Of a DNA stretch of 64,000 nucleotides, positions 49,500 to 58,619 are shown piece after piece. Origin of the DNA: Paralteromonas sediminis (GTDB lineage: Bacteria > Pseudomonadota > Gammaproteobacteria > Enterobacterales > Alteromonadaceae); assembly GCF_003820355.1 (NCBI RefSeq), contig NZ_RPOK01000007.1, positions 1 to 64,000 on the forward strand. Direction: 5' to 3'. The notes below the pieces were generated by a model. The model saw only the letters and a list, made by a program, of their open reading frames with translations. It did no database searches and was not told the origin of the DNA. The position numbers and the translations under genes are program-made. Each line of letters starts with the position of its first letter. Positions within the stretch are counted from its first letter, which is position 1.

Positions 49500-50669
49500 A
49501 TGAAAACATCATCTTTAATTAGTTGTGCAGCCACTCTTTGTTTGCTTTGCGCATGTAACGACAATGCCCTCCCGCCTATTGAGATACCTGAAACACCTCC
49601 CGAGGAAACCCTGTCTATCGAGGTCACTGATCAAGCTCTTGACGGTCAGGTAGTAAAGCAAGTCGTACCTTTGAGTTATGATCAAGACAGCCGCCATTCT
49701 CCTGACTATGCTGCAACCACTGAACGTGGTTTGTATTTACGCAAAGAGGGTCAATGGTTACTGTCAACGCCTGACACCTGGCATATCAGGCACTTTATTG
49801 CTGTGAATGAGGACTACTGGCTGATTAGCTATCTAAGCAAAGGCATAAACTACCTAGCTAAAAGCGTGGACAGAGGTTTGAACTGGGAAAACCAGCTCAA
49901 TAATTTTGGTAGCAATGCTGCGCTTTCTGAAGCCACACAAGAGCCTTTATTTCGCATGACGACAAATGCAGATGGCAGTCGCTTGTATGCGGTAGGCACC
50001 TCAGTGCTAGCTGAGTCGTTGGACCACGGACAAACCTGGCAAGCACTCAGTGGTAACTGGGACAGTTTTGGTACGGGCATGTCGTCTATTCTATTTGTTG
50101 GCTCAAGCCCTGAAGATACTGCCTCGCACACCCTGTTTTATGGTGGCCAGGGGGCAATTGAACAACCTTTGCTGTTTCGCTTTGATGTGGTAGAAGCGAA
50201 TGACGGCGCCTATTCAATCGGCGAGGCGATACAATTCGATGTGTCGGCGCAGGATCTATTACCCGCTCCAGCTGTTGTTGAAAAACTGCTCAAGCTTCCT
50301 TCTGGAGACACACATTTTTTGGCAACTGGTGAGGGTGGATTCATTAAAACAGAAGACAATGGCGAAAGCTGGATATCGCTTTCAGGTGATAAAGACTATC
50401 GATTCTACTTTGACATGCTAATCCACCCCGACGACCATAACTTTTGGGTGACCGCTGGATGGAAGAAGAACTTTGACACACATCAGCCACTTATTATTGA
50501 AGTGTCCAAAGATGCAGGTAAAACCTGGCAAACCCTGATCTGGGAGGGAGAAAATGAACAAGGTGTGTTTGGTGGCGTATGGAGCATGAGCTGGAAAGAC
50601 ACAGATACAAATACACTGCATCTTGGTACCTACCGAGGGGGTATATTTACAGTTAGAATCGATGACTAA
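49500..50669 (+). CDS. lipoprotein with Asp-box beta-propeller repeats
   Basis: Start ATG 49500 gives 389 residues with lipoprotein signal (about 1-18, lipobox LCAC). Four Asp-box type repeats (SxDxGxTW) are seen: VDRGLNWENQL, LDHGQTWQALS, TEDNGESWISLS, SKDAGKTWQTLIW. This predicts a sialidase-like or VPS10-like propeller, but there is no evidence for glycosidase activity. It is divergent from pldA. Confidence 0.8.
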   Translation: MKTSSLISCAATLCLLCACNDNALPPIEIPETPPEETLSIEVTDQALDGQVVKQVVPLSYDQDSRHSPDYAATTERGLYLRKEGQWLLSTPDTWHIRHFIAVNEDYWLISYLSKGINYLAKSVDRGLNWENQLNNFGSNAALSEATQEPLFRMTTNADGSRLYAVGTSVLAESLDHGQTWQALSGNWDSFGTGMSSILFVGSSPEDTASHTLFYGGQGAIEQPLLFRFDVVEANDGAYSIGEAIQFDVSAQDLLPAPAVVEKLLKLPSGDTHFLATGEGGFIKTEDNGESWISLSGDKDYRFYFDMLIHPDDHNFWVTAGWKKNFDTHQPLIIEVSKDAGKTWQTLIWEGENEQGVFGGVWSMSWKDTDTNTLHLGTYRGGIFTVRIDD

Positions 50670-50690
50670 CTTATTAACTTACCGCTCACA

Positions 50691-51332
50691 TTAGTCTGTC
50701 TGCATAGACTCAATAAATGCATTTGACTCTTTAATCGCAGCGTTCATCTCGTTAATCAGCAAATTTACATCGCGTTGAATGGAGGTCAACTCACCTTGTA
50801 ACGCACCTATCGCACTCGCATTGAGATTGTGCTTAAGGTAAAGCACATTGTCATTAAGGGTTATGAGAACAGGTTGCATGCTCTTTTCTACTTTTCGCAT
50901 GGATCGCATTAAACTTGCGTACTGTCGCTGAGTTTGTCTGAGTTGCTCTGCACTTTGACGTTTATAAGTAGCATTGGAAAAGGCTTCAAGCTCATCCTCC
51001 CACTCTGCGAACAGTGCTTCAGCAACACTTTCAACCTTATCAACGCGAGATGATACGTCTGCAGCTGCTGCCTGGCTCGCCTCATATTGGTCGCTTAATG
51101 CCTCGTAGATATCTTGTAACTCTCCGCCGTCAAATGCAATCAATGCTGAGAGCTCCTCCAATGCAGACGCAAATTGTTCTTGAGCTTCTTCCTGGCTTTC
51201 TTTCGCATTTTCAACACGGTCAACAAGAATATCTCGCTTCTCGACCCCTAACTTTTCCCACGCCGCATAATAGGCACTCTGACAGCCCATTAGCAGTAGC
51301 AGCATGCCCACTATCAGAGCGCTTTTTTTCAT
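50691..51332 (-). CDS. DUF2959 lipoprotein
   Basis: This 213-residue product has a lipoprotein signal (about 1-17, LMGCQ) and long helical, coiled-coil-rich sequence (VENAKESQEEAQEQFASALEELS and a C-terminal VNLLINEMNAAIKES). It matches the DUF2959 family from memory. Function unknown. It starts one base after the upstream small membrane protein gene stop (TAATG), so translation is coupled. Confidence 0.85.
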   Translation of the reverse strand: MKKSALIVGMLLLLMGCQSAYYAAWEKLGVEKRDILVDRVENAKESQEEAQEQFASALEELSALIAFDGGELQDIYEALSDQYEASQAAAADVSSRVDKVESVAEALFAEWEDELEAFSNATYKRQSAEQLRQTQRQYASLMRSMRKVEKSMQPVLITLNDNVLYLKHNLNASAIGALQGELTSIQRDVNLLINEMNAAIKESNAFIESMQTD

Positions 51333-51577
51333 TAATCTGAACCCTTATACCTAGCGGCATTAATGATAGACCAAAGATGAAAAATTGCAGCAACCGGCCA
51401 GAAAATCCAAGTGACAATTAACACAGCACCTGTTGCAGCCAATGCATAGAGAGAGTAAGTGACAATAAAGAACAAAATGGCTGCCATAAAGCGGCCTTGC
51501 ACTAATTGACCTAAACCCACGATAAAAATATTACAAACTGCGGCGATAACATTTCCGCCTGACCCTTGACCCGACAT
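51332..51577 (-). CDS. small inner-membrane protein, coupled to DUF2959 gene
   Basis: This 81-residue protein has a Gly-rich start (MSGQGSGGN) and two to three hydrophobic segments (about 10-27, 30-48, 50-72). It resembles TM2-like small membrane proteins. Its stop overlaps the DUF2959 start. Function unknown. Confidence 0.75.
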   Translation of the reverse strand: MSGQGSGGNVIAAVCNIFIVGLGQLVQGRFMAAILFFIVTYSLYALAATGAVLIVTWIFWPVAAIFHLWSIINAARYKGSD

Positions 51578-51643
51578 ATAAACTCCACGTAATGTTTATG
51601 AGAAATAAACTAGAACAATTTCAGTCGGGATACAACGGCTTAT

Positions 51644-52609
51644 ATGCTTTATCCAGATATTGAACCGAATTCGACGCACACTTTGCCTGTATCAGGCGGC
51701 CATACTTTGTATTTTGAATTGTCAGGTAATCCCGAGGGTATACCTGTCATTTTTATACACGGAGGTCCTGGAGGCGCCTTACCTAAAGGGTATCAGCGTT
51801 TTTTTGATCCCAACCTCTATTTTGTTATTGGCTTTGACCAACGAGGATGTGGTCGCTCCGTCCCGTTCGGAAGCACGGAAAACAATACCACTACAGATTT
51901 GTTACATGATATTGCCGCGCTGAAACAACACCTCAACATTGACAAATGGGTCGTGTTTGGAGGTTCATGGGGCGCCACCATGGCCTTGTTAACAGCGATA
52001 GATGATCCTGCCAGTACATTAGCCGTGGTCCTAAGAGGAACTTTTTTGGCGCGTCAGTTTGATTTTGACTGGTTTATTTCACCCAATGGCGGTGCTGCGC
52101 AACTGTTTCCCGATTACTATGAACACTTTGTTGAACCGATTGGCAAACAAGCTAATACACATGATGTATGCGTGGCATTTTATAAACAACTCAAAGATAC
52201 CAATGAGATACGCAGGGCTAATGCCATCCGTGCCTGGTATCAATGGGAGGAGCGCCTTAGCCGCCTGACACTGCCAGCAAATTACAGTGCAGCTCAACAT
52301 ACACCACTGAAGGAAATGACCAGCATGGCTCTGCTCGAATGCCACTATATACTCAACCGGTGTTTTATTGACGAAGGCTACATTCTTAATAACATAGATA
52401 AGATAGCCGCTATTCCTGGTATTATTGTGCATGGCAGATATGATGCTATATGTAGCACTGCAGGCGCTTTTGCACTGCACAAACAATGGCCAAACAGCCA
52501 GTTAAATATCATCCCAAATGCCGGCCACAGTACGGCAGAACCGGGTATTGCATCTGCTCTAGTTCAAGCAACGCGACAAGTCGCCAAGTTTTTAAAGCAC
52601 ACGGTATGA
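51644..52609 (+). CDS. pip: proline iminopeptidase
   Basis: This 321-residue alpha/beta-hydrolase releases N-terminal proline. HGGPGGALPKGYQRFFDP is the oxyanion region, GFDQRGCGRS a family signature, FGGSWGATMAL the nucleophile Ser, and NAGHSTAEPG the catalytic His. Its stop overlaps the dtd start by ATGA. Confidence 0.95.
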   Translation: MLYPDIEPNSTHTLPVSGGHTLYFELSGNPEGIPVIFIHGGPGGALPKGYQRFFDPNLYFVIGFDQRGCGRSVPFGSTENNTTTDLLHDIAALKQHLNIDKWVVFGGSWGATMALLTAIDDPASTLAVVLRGTFLARQFDFDWFISPNGGAAQLFPDYYEHFVEPIGKQANTHDVCVAFYKQLKDTNEIRRANAIRAWYQWEERLSRLTLPANYSAAQHTPLKEMTSMALLECHYILNRCFIDEGYILNNIDKIAAIPGIIVHGRYDAICSTAGAFALHKQWPNSQLNIIPNAGHSTAEPGIASALVQATRQVAKFLKHTV

Positions 52610-53043
52610 AATCATTAATTCAAAGAGTATCCGCTGCCAGTGTCACGGTAGACAATGAGGTTATCAGTGAAATTGGTTCCGGCTGCCTTATTCTATTGGG
52701 CGTTGAAAAACAGGATTCACACGACACCGCAAATAAGCTAGCTAAAAAAATTAGTCAGTTCCGTTTTTTCAATGACCAGGCAGGAAAGATGAATTTGGAT
52801 ATTCGCCAACACGGGGGCGAAATTCTGGTAGTATCTCAATTTACGCTGGTTGCTGATACCCAGCGAGGCAATCGCCCAGGCTTTTCCAAAGGCGCATCAC
52901 CCGAGCAGGGCAGAGTGTTGTATCACGCTTTTATGGATGCTCTTTCAGCGCTTTCTATACCTGTGCAAGCCGGCCGATTTGGTGCCGATATGAAAGTAAC
53001 TTTGGTCAACGATGGTCCAGTAACTTTTAATATTGATTGCTAA
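52606..53043 (+). CDS. dtd: D-aminoacyl-tRNA deacylase
   Basis: Dtd, 145 residues, removes D-amino acids from tRNA. The start MKSLIQRVSAASVTVDNEVISEIG (split: MKSLIQRVSAASVTV) and the Gly-Pro/Ser-Gln motifs (VSQFTLVADTQRGNRPGF, DGPVTFNIDC) are diagnostic. It overlaps pip. Confidence 0.97.
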   Translation: MKSLIQRVSAASVTVDNEVISEIGSGCLILLGVEKQDSHDTANKLAKKISQFRFFNDQAGKMNLDIRQHGGEILVVSQFTLVADTQRGNRPGFSKGASPEQGRVLYHAFMDALSALSIPVQAGRFGADMKVTLVNDGPVTFNIDC

Positions 53044-53074
53044 CGAGCAGCAAACAAAAGAGATAAAAACACAC

Positions 53075-53995
53075 GTGATAACAGCAAAAGCTCCAGATAC
53101 GCCTGAACTTCTCGAAGCCTACTTTTACTTTCGTTGGTTACATCTAAGGGAACCTTGGAATTTTCCACCAGGTTCAGAAAAAGACGAATATGAACAAGTG
53201 AGTGAGCACAGGATCCTTATTGATGAGGAGCAACATATCATTGCCTGTGGCAGAGTGCATCTTAATACATCGGAAGAGGCTCAGATCCGGCACATAGCTG
53301 TTGCACCTGAATACCGTGGCCAAAGTTATGGACAAGCTATCCTAGCAGAACTGGAGCAAGTGGCGATGGATCTGGGTGCTGTTCGAGCGGTGACCAATAG
53401 CCGGGAAACGTCTATTGCCTTTTTTGAATCCTGTGGCTTTGAAATTGAACGAGAAGCGCCAAAAGAACTCGGCTCACTGAACCGCCAGCAAATGGTGAAA
53501 CGCTTCGACGGTAAAAACAGTCCTTTGCGTCATCCAGACTGGTGTAATGAGCTACAGCAAACCTGGGAAGATACGATCCCGATTAGTCAACACATGGGCA
53601 TCAAGCTAAAACGTTACACTGGCTACAGGCTTGAGGTTGCTGCATCATTAAACAAGAACGTAAACCTCCATGGCACCATGTTTGCCGGAAGTGTCTTCTC
53701 TCTAGCAACACTGACGGGTTGGGGCCTCATATTTCTTCAGTTAAAACGTCTGCAGCTAGAAGGTGAAATAGTACTGGGTGACGGCAATATTCATTACCAC
53801 AAGCCGGTTACGCTGAAACCTTCTGCCGTCGCTGAACTCACTTCTTTAGAAGGCAGCTTTACCAAACTTGAAAAAGGCAAAAAATGCCCACTCACACTGA
53901 CCGTAGAAGTACTTGACGATACGAAACCTGTGGCTGAATTTGTCGGCCAATACTGGATCTTACCGCCCAAGCGGAACACAAACAAAAAAGCCTAG
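53075..53995 (+). CDS. yiiD: YiiD-like GNAT acetyltransferase plus hotdog thioesterase-type protein
   Basis: About 306 residues from GTG 53075 (a TTG at 53033 gives a longer version without a ribosome site). N-terminal GNAT domain (about 1-140; IRHIAVAPEYRGQSYGQAIL binds acetyl-CoA), C-terminal hotdog domain (about 150-300; FAGSVFSLATLTGWGLIF). It matches E. coli YiiD over the whole length from memory. Related proteins have been proposed to act as malonyl-ACP decarboxylases in fatty acid initiation; whether that holds here is not shown. Confidence 0.85.
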   Translation: MITAKAPDTPELLEAYFYFRWLHLREPWNFPPGSEKDEYEQVSEHRILIDEEQHIIACGRVHLNTSEEAQIRHIAVAPEYRGQSYGQAILAELEQVAMDLGAVRAVTNSRETSIAFFESCGFEIEREAPKELGSLNRQQMVKRFDGKNSPLRHPDWCNELQQTWEDTIPISQHMGIKLKRYTGYRLEVAASLNKNVNLHGTMFAGSVFSLATLTGWGLIFLQLKRLQLEGEIVLGDGNIHYHKPVTLKPSAVAELTSLEGSFTKLEKGKKCPLTLTVEVLDDTKPVAEFVGQYWILPPKRNTNKKA

Positions 53996-54011
53996 GAAGT
54001 CCTAGGCTTTT
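53984..54011. terminator. bidirectional terminator between yiiD and rpoH
   Basis: AAAAGCCTAGG / CCTAGGCTTTT with loop AAGT, an 11-bp stem flanked by A- and T-runs on both sides. It can end both the yiiD transcript and rpoH. Confidence 0.85.
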
Positions 54012-54029
54012 CGTGATTTGCTTTCATTG

Positions 54030-54875
54030 TTACAGCATTGCAGCCTGTAACTTTTTCATGGCGTTCTTTTCAATTTGACGAACGCGCTCAGCGGAGACAT
54101 TGTACTTATCAGCCAAATCCTGAAGCGTGGTTTTGTCATCAGCTAACCAACGCGTCTCGATAATGTGCTGACTTCTCTCGTCTAATGTTTTAAGTGCTGA
54201 ATACAAACGTCTTGACGCATCAGCGTCCCAATCGTTATTGATGACTTCAGCCTCAACGTCTGTTGATTTGTCTTCTAAATACTGAACAGGTGCAAAACTT
54301 CCGTTTTCGTCATCATCGGCACTCAGGTCGAAAGCCTGATCCTGAGAACTCATTCTCGCTTCCATTTGCAGCACTTCTTTCGTGCTTACACCCAGTTCTT
54401 CGGCCACCGTTTGTACTTCAGCATGAGTAAACCAACCAAGGCGCTTTTTCGCCTTGCGCAGATTAAAAAACAGCTTGCGTTGAGCTTTGGTTGTGGCCAC
54501 TTTAACGATACGCCAGTTCTTAAGAACGAATTCGTGTATTTCGGCTTTAATCCAATGCACGGCAAAACTGACCAAACGTACACCTACGGTTGGGTCGAAA
54601 CGCTTCACGGCTTTCATCAGACCAATGTTACCTTCTTGAATAAGGTCTGCTTGGGGTAGCCCATATCCGCTGTAAGACTTTGCTATATGGACAACGAATC
54701 GCAAATGCGACATAACCAGCTTTCGTGCTGACTCGATATCATCTTCGGCACGAAGCTTCTCCGCCAAGGCCTTTTCTTCCTCGGCTGACAACATCTCGAT
54801 ACCACTGACGGCTTGAATATACGTTTCCAAGCTTCCGCTTTGTGGTACCGCAAGGGCCATTGCTGTGTTGCTCAT
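54030..54875 (-). CDS. rpoH: heat-shock sigma factor RpoH (sigma-32)
   Basis: RpoH, 281 residues. Region 2 ([26 protein letters not shown]) is typical, and the RpoH-specific box [18 protein letters not shown] is present. Region 4 has [18 protein letters not shown] minus-strand GAACTT (54924-54929) with AT-rich sequence about 15 bases on is a weak sigma-E-like pair; this is tentative. hslVU in this window has a matching heat-shock promoter. Confidence 0.97.
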   Translation of the reverse strand: MSNTAMALAVPQSGSLETYIQAVSGIEMLSAEEEKALAEKLRAEDDIESARKLVMSHLRFVVHIAKSYSGYGLPQADLIQEGNIGLMKAVKRFDPTVGVRLVSFAVHWIKAEIHEFVLKNWRIVKVATTKAQRKLFFNLRKAKKRLGWFTHAEVQTVAEELGVSTKEVLQMEARMSSQDQAFDLSADDDENGSFAPVQYLEDKSTDVEAEVINNDWDADASRRLYSALKTLDERSQHIIETRWLADDKTTLQDLADKYNVSAERVRQIEKNAMKKLQAAML

Positions 54876-55020
54876 AATTTACCTCAAAATTGCAAGTCGC
54901 TTAATATAGCAAACTGCTTTTAAAAGTTCGAGAATTTCAAACTAGAATAGCTCACATCGAGTTGATATGGGTATTCACCTATCTTATTTCAAGACCGTCT
55001 CAACGAAAAAAAACTTTCGT

Positions 55021-55049
55021 TTGACACAACGATTAACTCTTTCTACGTT
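55021..55049 (+). promoter_or_regulatory. candidate promoter of the first EAL-HDOD gene
   Basis: TTGACA (55021-55026), 17-bp spacer, TACGTT (55044-55049), 43 bases before the start at 55092. The -35 is exact, the -10 is moderate. Confidence 0.5.
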
Positions 55050-55091
55050 TTAGAGTATGAAGTAGTTTTCTAATCTGGAGATATTCAGCGA

Positions 55092-56306
55092 ATGTTCGCA
55101 TACGTGGCGCGGCAGCCTATTTTTGATGTAAATAAAGAAGTGTTCGCCTACGAATTGCTGTTCAGAGATGGGAAAAGCAATTGTTTTCCGGATATTGAAC
55201 CCGATGAGGCTACCTCAAAAATCATCGCTGATAGCCATTTGTCTTTTGGCATAGAAGAAATAACGAATGGAAAATTGGCGTTTATTAATTTTCACCAAAA
55301 TACGTTACTTTATCGATTCCCCACCTCTCTTGACCCTAAAACCACCATCGTGGAAATCGTTGAAACTGTCAACGTTGACCCTGAATTGATAAAAGCCTGT
55401 AAGCATATCAGAGGCTTGGGCTATAAATTAGCACTGGATGACTATGACGGTAGCGGCCAGTGGGACGCCTTCTTACCGTTTACCAGTATCATAAAATTTG
55501 AAGTCGATGCTTTTGACGATGTACTCATGGAATCCATGGTTAGCGATCTTAAGAGCAAACGCACACAACTTGTTATTGAACGCGTAGAAACCATGGAACA
55601 GTTTGAACGTTACAAAGCCATGGGTTTTGACTATTTCCAAGGGTATTTTCTTGCTCGGCCTGAAATTATCAGGCACAAGAAGATTGGCGCGTCGACATTA
55701 GCCATGATGGATTTATTGTCGGAAACCGCTGTCTCACCGTTGAATTTTGAAAAAATAAATGGGATTTTTGAAAGAGACGCTGCGTTAACTTACAAATTAC
55801 TGCGTTTCATCAATAACCCCATATTTGATAAAAGCCATAAAATCACGTCATTAAGACACGCCTTTAACTACATGGGCGAAATTGAGTTAAAAAAATTCAT
55901 CGCATTACTGGCTTTAGCTAACTTAAGCGAATCGGAGCCTCAGGAGCTGATGGTAATGTCATTAGTCAGAGCCAAGTTTTGTGAGATTACTATGAAGTTT
56001 GTCAGTCAGGGCGAAGATACCATCGCGGGCTTTCTGACTGGCTTGTTGTCTCTTATGGACACGCTTACCGGCCAGGAAATGACAACAATTATCGGCAAAA
56101 TTCCCATCGACCAATCGGTAAAAAATGCGCTATGCGGAGAAGATGGGGAACTCAAGGACTGCCTGATGTTTGTAAAAGCCTTTGAGAACGCACACTGGAA
56201 TTCAGTGAAGTCTATCGCGTCACCCTACCCCATAAAACAAACACAACTGCACGCTATTTATATAGAGTCTGTAAAATGGGCCAACGCACTGAGCCAAACT
56301 GATTAA
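55092..56306 (+). CDS. EAL-HDOD signalling protein, copy 1
   Basis: This 404-residue protein combines an EAL-type domain (about 1-200) with an HDOD domain (about 205-400; LLSETAVSPLNFEKINGIFERD and ITSLRHAFNYMGEIELKKFI). The EAL signature reads YELLFR, and metal-site-like residues remain (INFHQN, VEIVET, LALDDYDG, IKFEVD, FQGY), so activity is uncertain. It is of the COG3434 (YuxH, CdgJ) type, which in Vibrio affects motility. A paralogue follows 77 bases downstream. Confidence 0.92.
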   Translation: MFAYVARQPIFDVNKEVFAYELLFRDGKSNCFPDIEPDEATSKIIADSHLSFGIEEITNGKLAFINFHQNTLLYRFPTSLDPKTTIVEIVETVNVDPELIKACKHIRGLGYKLALDDYDGSGQWDAFLPFTSIIKFEVDAFDDVLMESMVSDLKSKRTQLVIERVETMEQFERYKAMGFDYFQGYFLARPEIIRHKKIGASTLAMMDLLSETAVSPLNFEKINGIFERDAALTYKLLRFINNPIFDKSHKITSLRHAFNYMGEIELKKFIALLALANLSESEPQELMVMSLVRAKFCEITMKFVSQGEDTIAGFLTGLLSLMDTLTGQEMTTIIGKIPIDQSVKNALCGEDGELKDCLMFVKAFENAHWNSVKSIASPYPIKQTQLHAIYIESVKWANALSQTD

Positions 56307-56383
56307 CCTGAATTCATGGACCAAAGGGTTTGATTAGCGTAGAGTCTAAGGTTAATTGTAGATTCAATTGATTTATTGTACTT

Positions 56384-57625
56384 ATGTTTGCTTTTATCGC
56401 TCGAGAGCCAATTTTAGATCGCGAAAAGGATGTTTTTGCCTACGAGCTTCTTTTCCGAGACGGTAATGGTGGTGCTTACCCTGAGCACAATCCTAAACGC
56501 AGCCAACAAATAGCCGAAAAGTTCTATGCTCTTGGCCTGGATGATATTAGTGGTGAAAAAGCCTCCTTTATCAACTTTAGCCCAAAGACTTTGATTGAAG
56601 GGCTGCCTAGTACGCTTAACCCTGAATCCGTCATCATTGAATTGGCCGATAACCCTGCGACAGATTCTGGTTTGATGGACGCCTGTAAGCACATCAAAAA
56701 TTTGGGTTTCAAAATTGCTGTCGATGATCCCCTTTTGATGAGCTCACAACATGCCATCTTTCCACTCATCGACATTGTGAAAGTGGATGTTACAAAAACG
56801 AATTACGAGCAAATTCATAAGTCACTACCGCGATTCCTAGACGCAAAAGTGCAACTGGTTGCGGAGCATGTTCGCTCTCACGATGACTTTGTCACCTGCC
56901 GCGATTTGGGGTTTGATTTCTTCCAAGGCTATTTTTTCGCAGAACCAACAGAGCGCGTACAACGTCATCTTCCTGCTTCCAAAATGAATTTGGTTGATCT
57001 GATGGGCGAAAGCTCGAATGCCACCTTCAATCTTGAGCGTATTAATCAAATTATTGAACGCGACGCAGCGCTGTCCTTTTTACTGCTTAAGTTTATAAAT
57101 AACCCAACGATTAATAAACGCTATAAAATCACATCACTGAGACACGCCCTAAATTACATGGGTGAGGTCGAAATTAAGAAGTTTATTGCGTTATTGTCCT
57201 TGGCCAATTTAAGTGATGACAAGCCCATAGAGCTTATTCACATGTCATTGGTCCGAGCGAAGTTTTTTGATTTGCTATCACAAACACGCAAGCAATCGCA
57301 AAATCCGCCTATGGGTTTTCTGGTTGGACTGTTTTCTCTTTTAGAGGCCCTGCTTGACCAGTCTATGACAGATATTCTCGCGCAAATACCACTCATTGAC
57401 GAAGTAAAAGATGCCTTAGAAGGTAAAAATGAAGAGTTCAATGCGTACTTATCTGTGGCTAAAGCTTTTGAAAGTGCAATTTGGCTAACTATTATCAAGC
57501 AGTCTCGTGCGCTGGGGATTGACCAAAAAGAGCTGCACAGCCTGTACAACCAGGCCATTGTATGGGGTAATGGTGTGCGACAAAGCATCTCTGCTTACTT
57601 CCCTCGACGTAAAACAGAAGACTGA
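56384..57625 (+). CDS. EAL-HDOD signalling protein, copy 2
   Basis: This 413-residue protein is a clear paralogue of the gene just upstream (FAFIAREPILDREKDVFAYELLFRDG against FAYVARQPIFDVNKEVFAYELLFRDG in the other; each split here as FAYELLFRDG). The EAL part is more degenerate: the second acid of the VEIVET-like motif is lost (IELADN) and the DDYDG loop reads DDPLL. The HDOD domain is intact (ITSLRHALNYMGEVEIKKFIALL). Probably a signalling scaffold without phosphodiesterase activity. Confidence 0.92.
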   Translation: MFAFIAREPILDREKDVFAYELLFRDGNGGAYPEHNPKRSQQIAEKFYALGLDDISGEKASFINFSPKTLIEGLPSTLNPESVIIELADNPATDSGLMDACKHIKNLGFKIAVDDPLLMSSQHAIFPLIDIVKVDVTKTNYEQIHKSLPRFLDAKVQLVAEHVRSHDDFVTCRDLGFDFFQGYFFAEPTERVQRHLPASKMNLVDLMGESSNATFNLERINQIIERDAALSFLLLKFINNPTINKRYKITSLRHALNYMGEVEIKKFIALLSLANLSDDKPIELIHMSLVRAKFFDLLSQTRKQSQNPPMGFLVGLFSLLEALLDQSMTDILAQIPLIDEVKDALEGKNEEFNAYLSVAKAFESAIWLTIIKQSRALGIDQKELHSLYNQAIVWGNGVRQSISAYFPRRKTED

Positions 57626-57638
57626 GAGAGCCTTACCT

Positions 57639-58619
57639 TTAACTAGGCTCTATCTCTCTTACATGTCTTTGAACAGATATTGCTGAGCCGATCACGCCCA
57701 GCAGTATCGACAATCCCAATAAGACAAACAATGCCGTGCTGGTTAAACCGGTAATATGAAATTGCTTCTCATACAAATTGGCAAATTGTTGAATGCTGTT
57801 GTCCATCCACCACAAAATGAGAATAATGGCCACCCAAGCTAACATGCCACCGAGAAAGCCATACCAGAACCCGGTGTACAAAAAGGGACGGTGAATAAAA
57901 GCATCGGTTGCCCCTACCAGCTTCATGACCAAAATCTCATCCCGTTTGCTCAATATGTTAAGCCGAATGGTATTACCAATAATCAACACAACCGAAACAA
58001 ACAATAGTGCACCGATAAGCATGACCAGATCTCTGGCGATATTGACCACCGCATATAATCGCTCCAGCCACTCTACGTCGAGCTTTCCAACATCTACTTC
58101 ACGTTGCGAAGTCAGTTTATTTAACAGTTCTCTAGCAGGTGCCGGAGCACTGGCTTCAACTGAAGGCGACACCAGCACTACGTCTGGTAGAGGGTTATCA
58201 GGTAAATAGGCCAACGCATCACCCAGACCTGACAAACTTTTGAATTCCGTTAGCGCATCATCAGCAGGAATAAAGACCACGCTGTCTATCTCCGGCCAGG
58301 CACTCAAACGAGCAACCAGTTGCTGCGCAGCAACAGCCGAGGTTGTATCCTTCAAGAATAGCGAGATCTCTGCCGCCTGGTCCCAGCCTGTCGTCATCTT
58401 TTCGATATTTTTAACCATGATATACAGGGTACCTGGGAGCGTGATACTCAACCCAAGCACGGCCACTGTCATCAAACTGGCTGTAGGTTGACGCCACAGT
58501 TCACCTAGGCTGCCCACGGCCTGACGAACGTGACTCACAAAAAACATAAACACACGCTGCACTAAACCGACTTTGCGGCTACCTGATGCCTGTTTGCGCT
58601 GTGAGAAAAGAATGCTCAT
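57639..58619 (-). CDS. ftsX: cell division protein FtsX
   Basis: FtsX, 326 residues, is the membrane partner of FtsE. It has one N-terminal and three C-terminal membrane segments, with a periplasmic loop (about 80-190). The cytoplasmic start is basic. LSKRDEILVMKLVGATDAFI is the coupling region next to the membrane segments. It overlaps the ftsE stop by four bases. Confidence 0.96.
   Translation of the reverse strand: MSILFSQRKQASGSRKVGLVQRVFMFFVSHVRQAVGSLGELWRQPTASLMTVAVLGLSITLPGTLYIMVKNIEKMTTGWDQAAEISLFLKDTTSAVAAQQLVARLSAWPEIDSVVFIPADDALTEFKSLSGLGDALAYLPDNPLPDVVLVSPSVEASAPAPARELLNKLTSQREVDVGKLDVEWLERLYAVVNIARDLVMLIGALLFVSVVLIIGNTIRLNILSKRDEILVMKLVGATDAFIHRPFLYTGFWYGFLGGMLAWVAIILILWWMDNSIQQFANLYEKQFHITGLTSTALFVLLGLSILLGVIGSAISVQRHVREIEPS

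Noticed and set aside
57625-57658. Imperfect stem between the second EAL-HDOD gene and ftsX
   Set aside because: The stem AGAGCC/GGCTCT is short with a long loop and no clean T-run.
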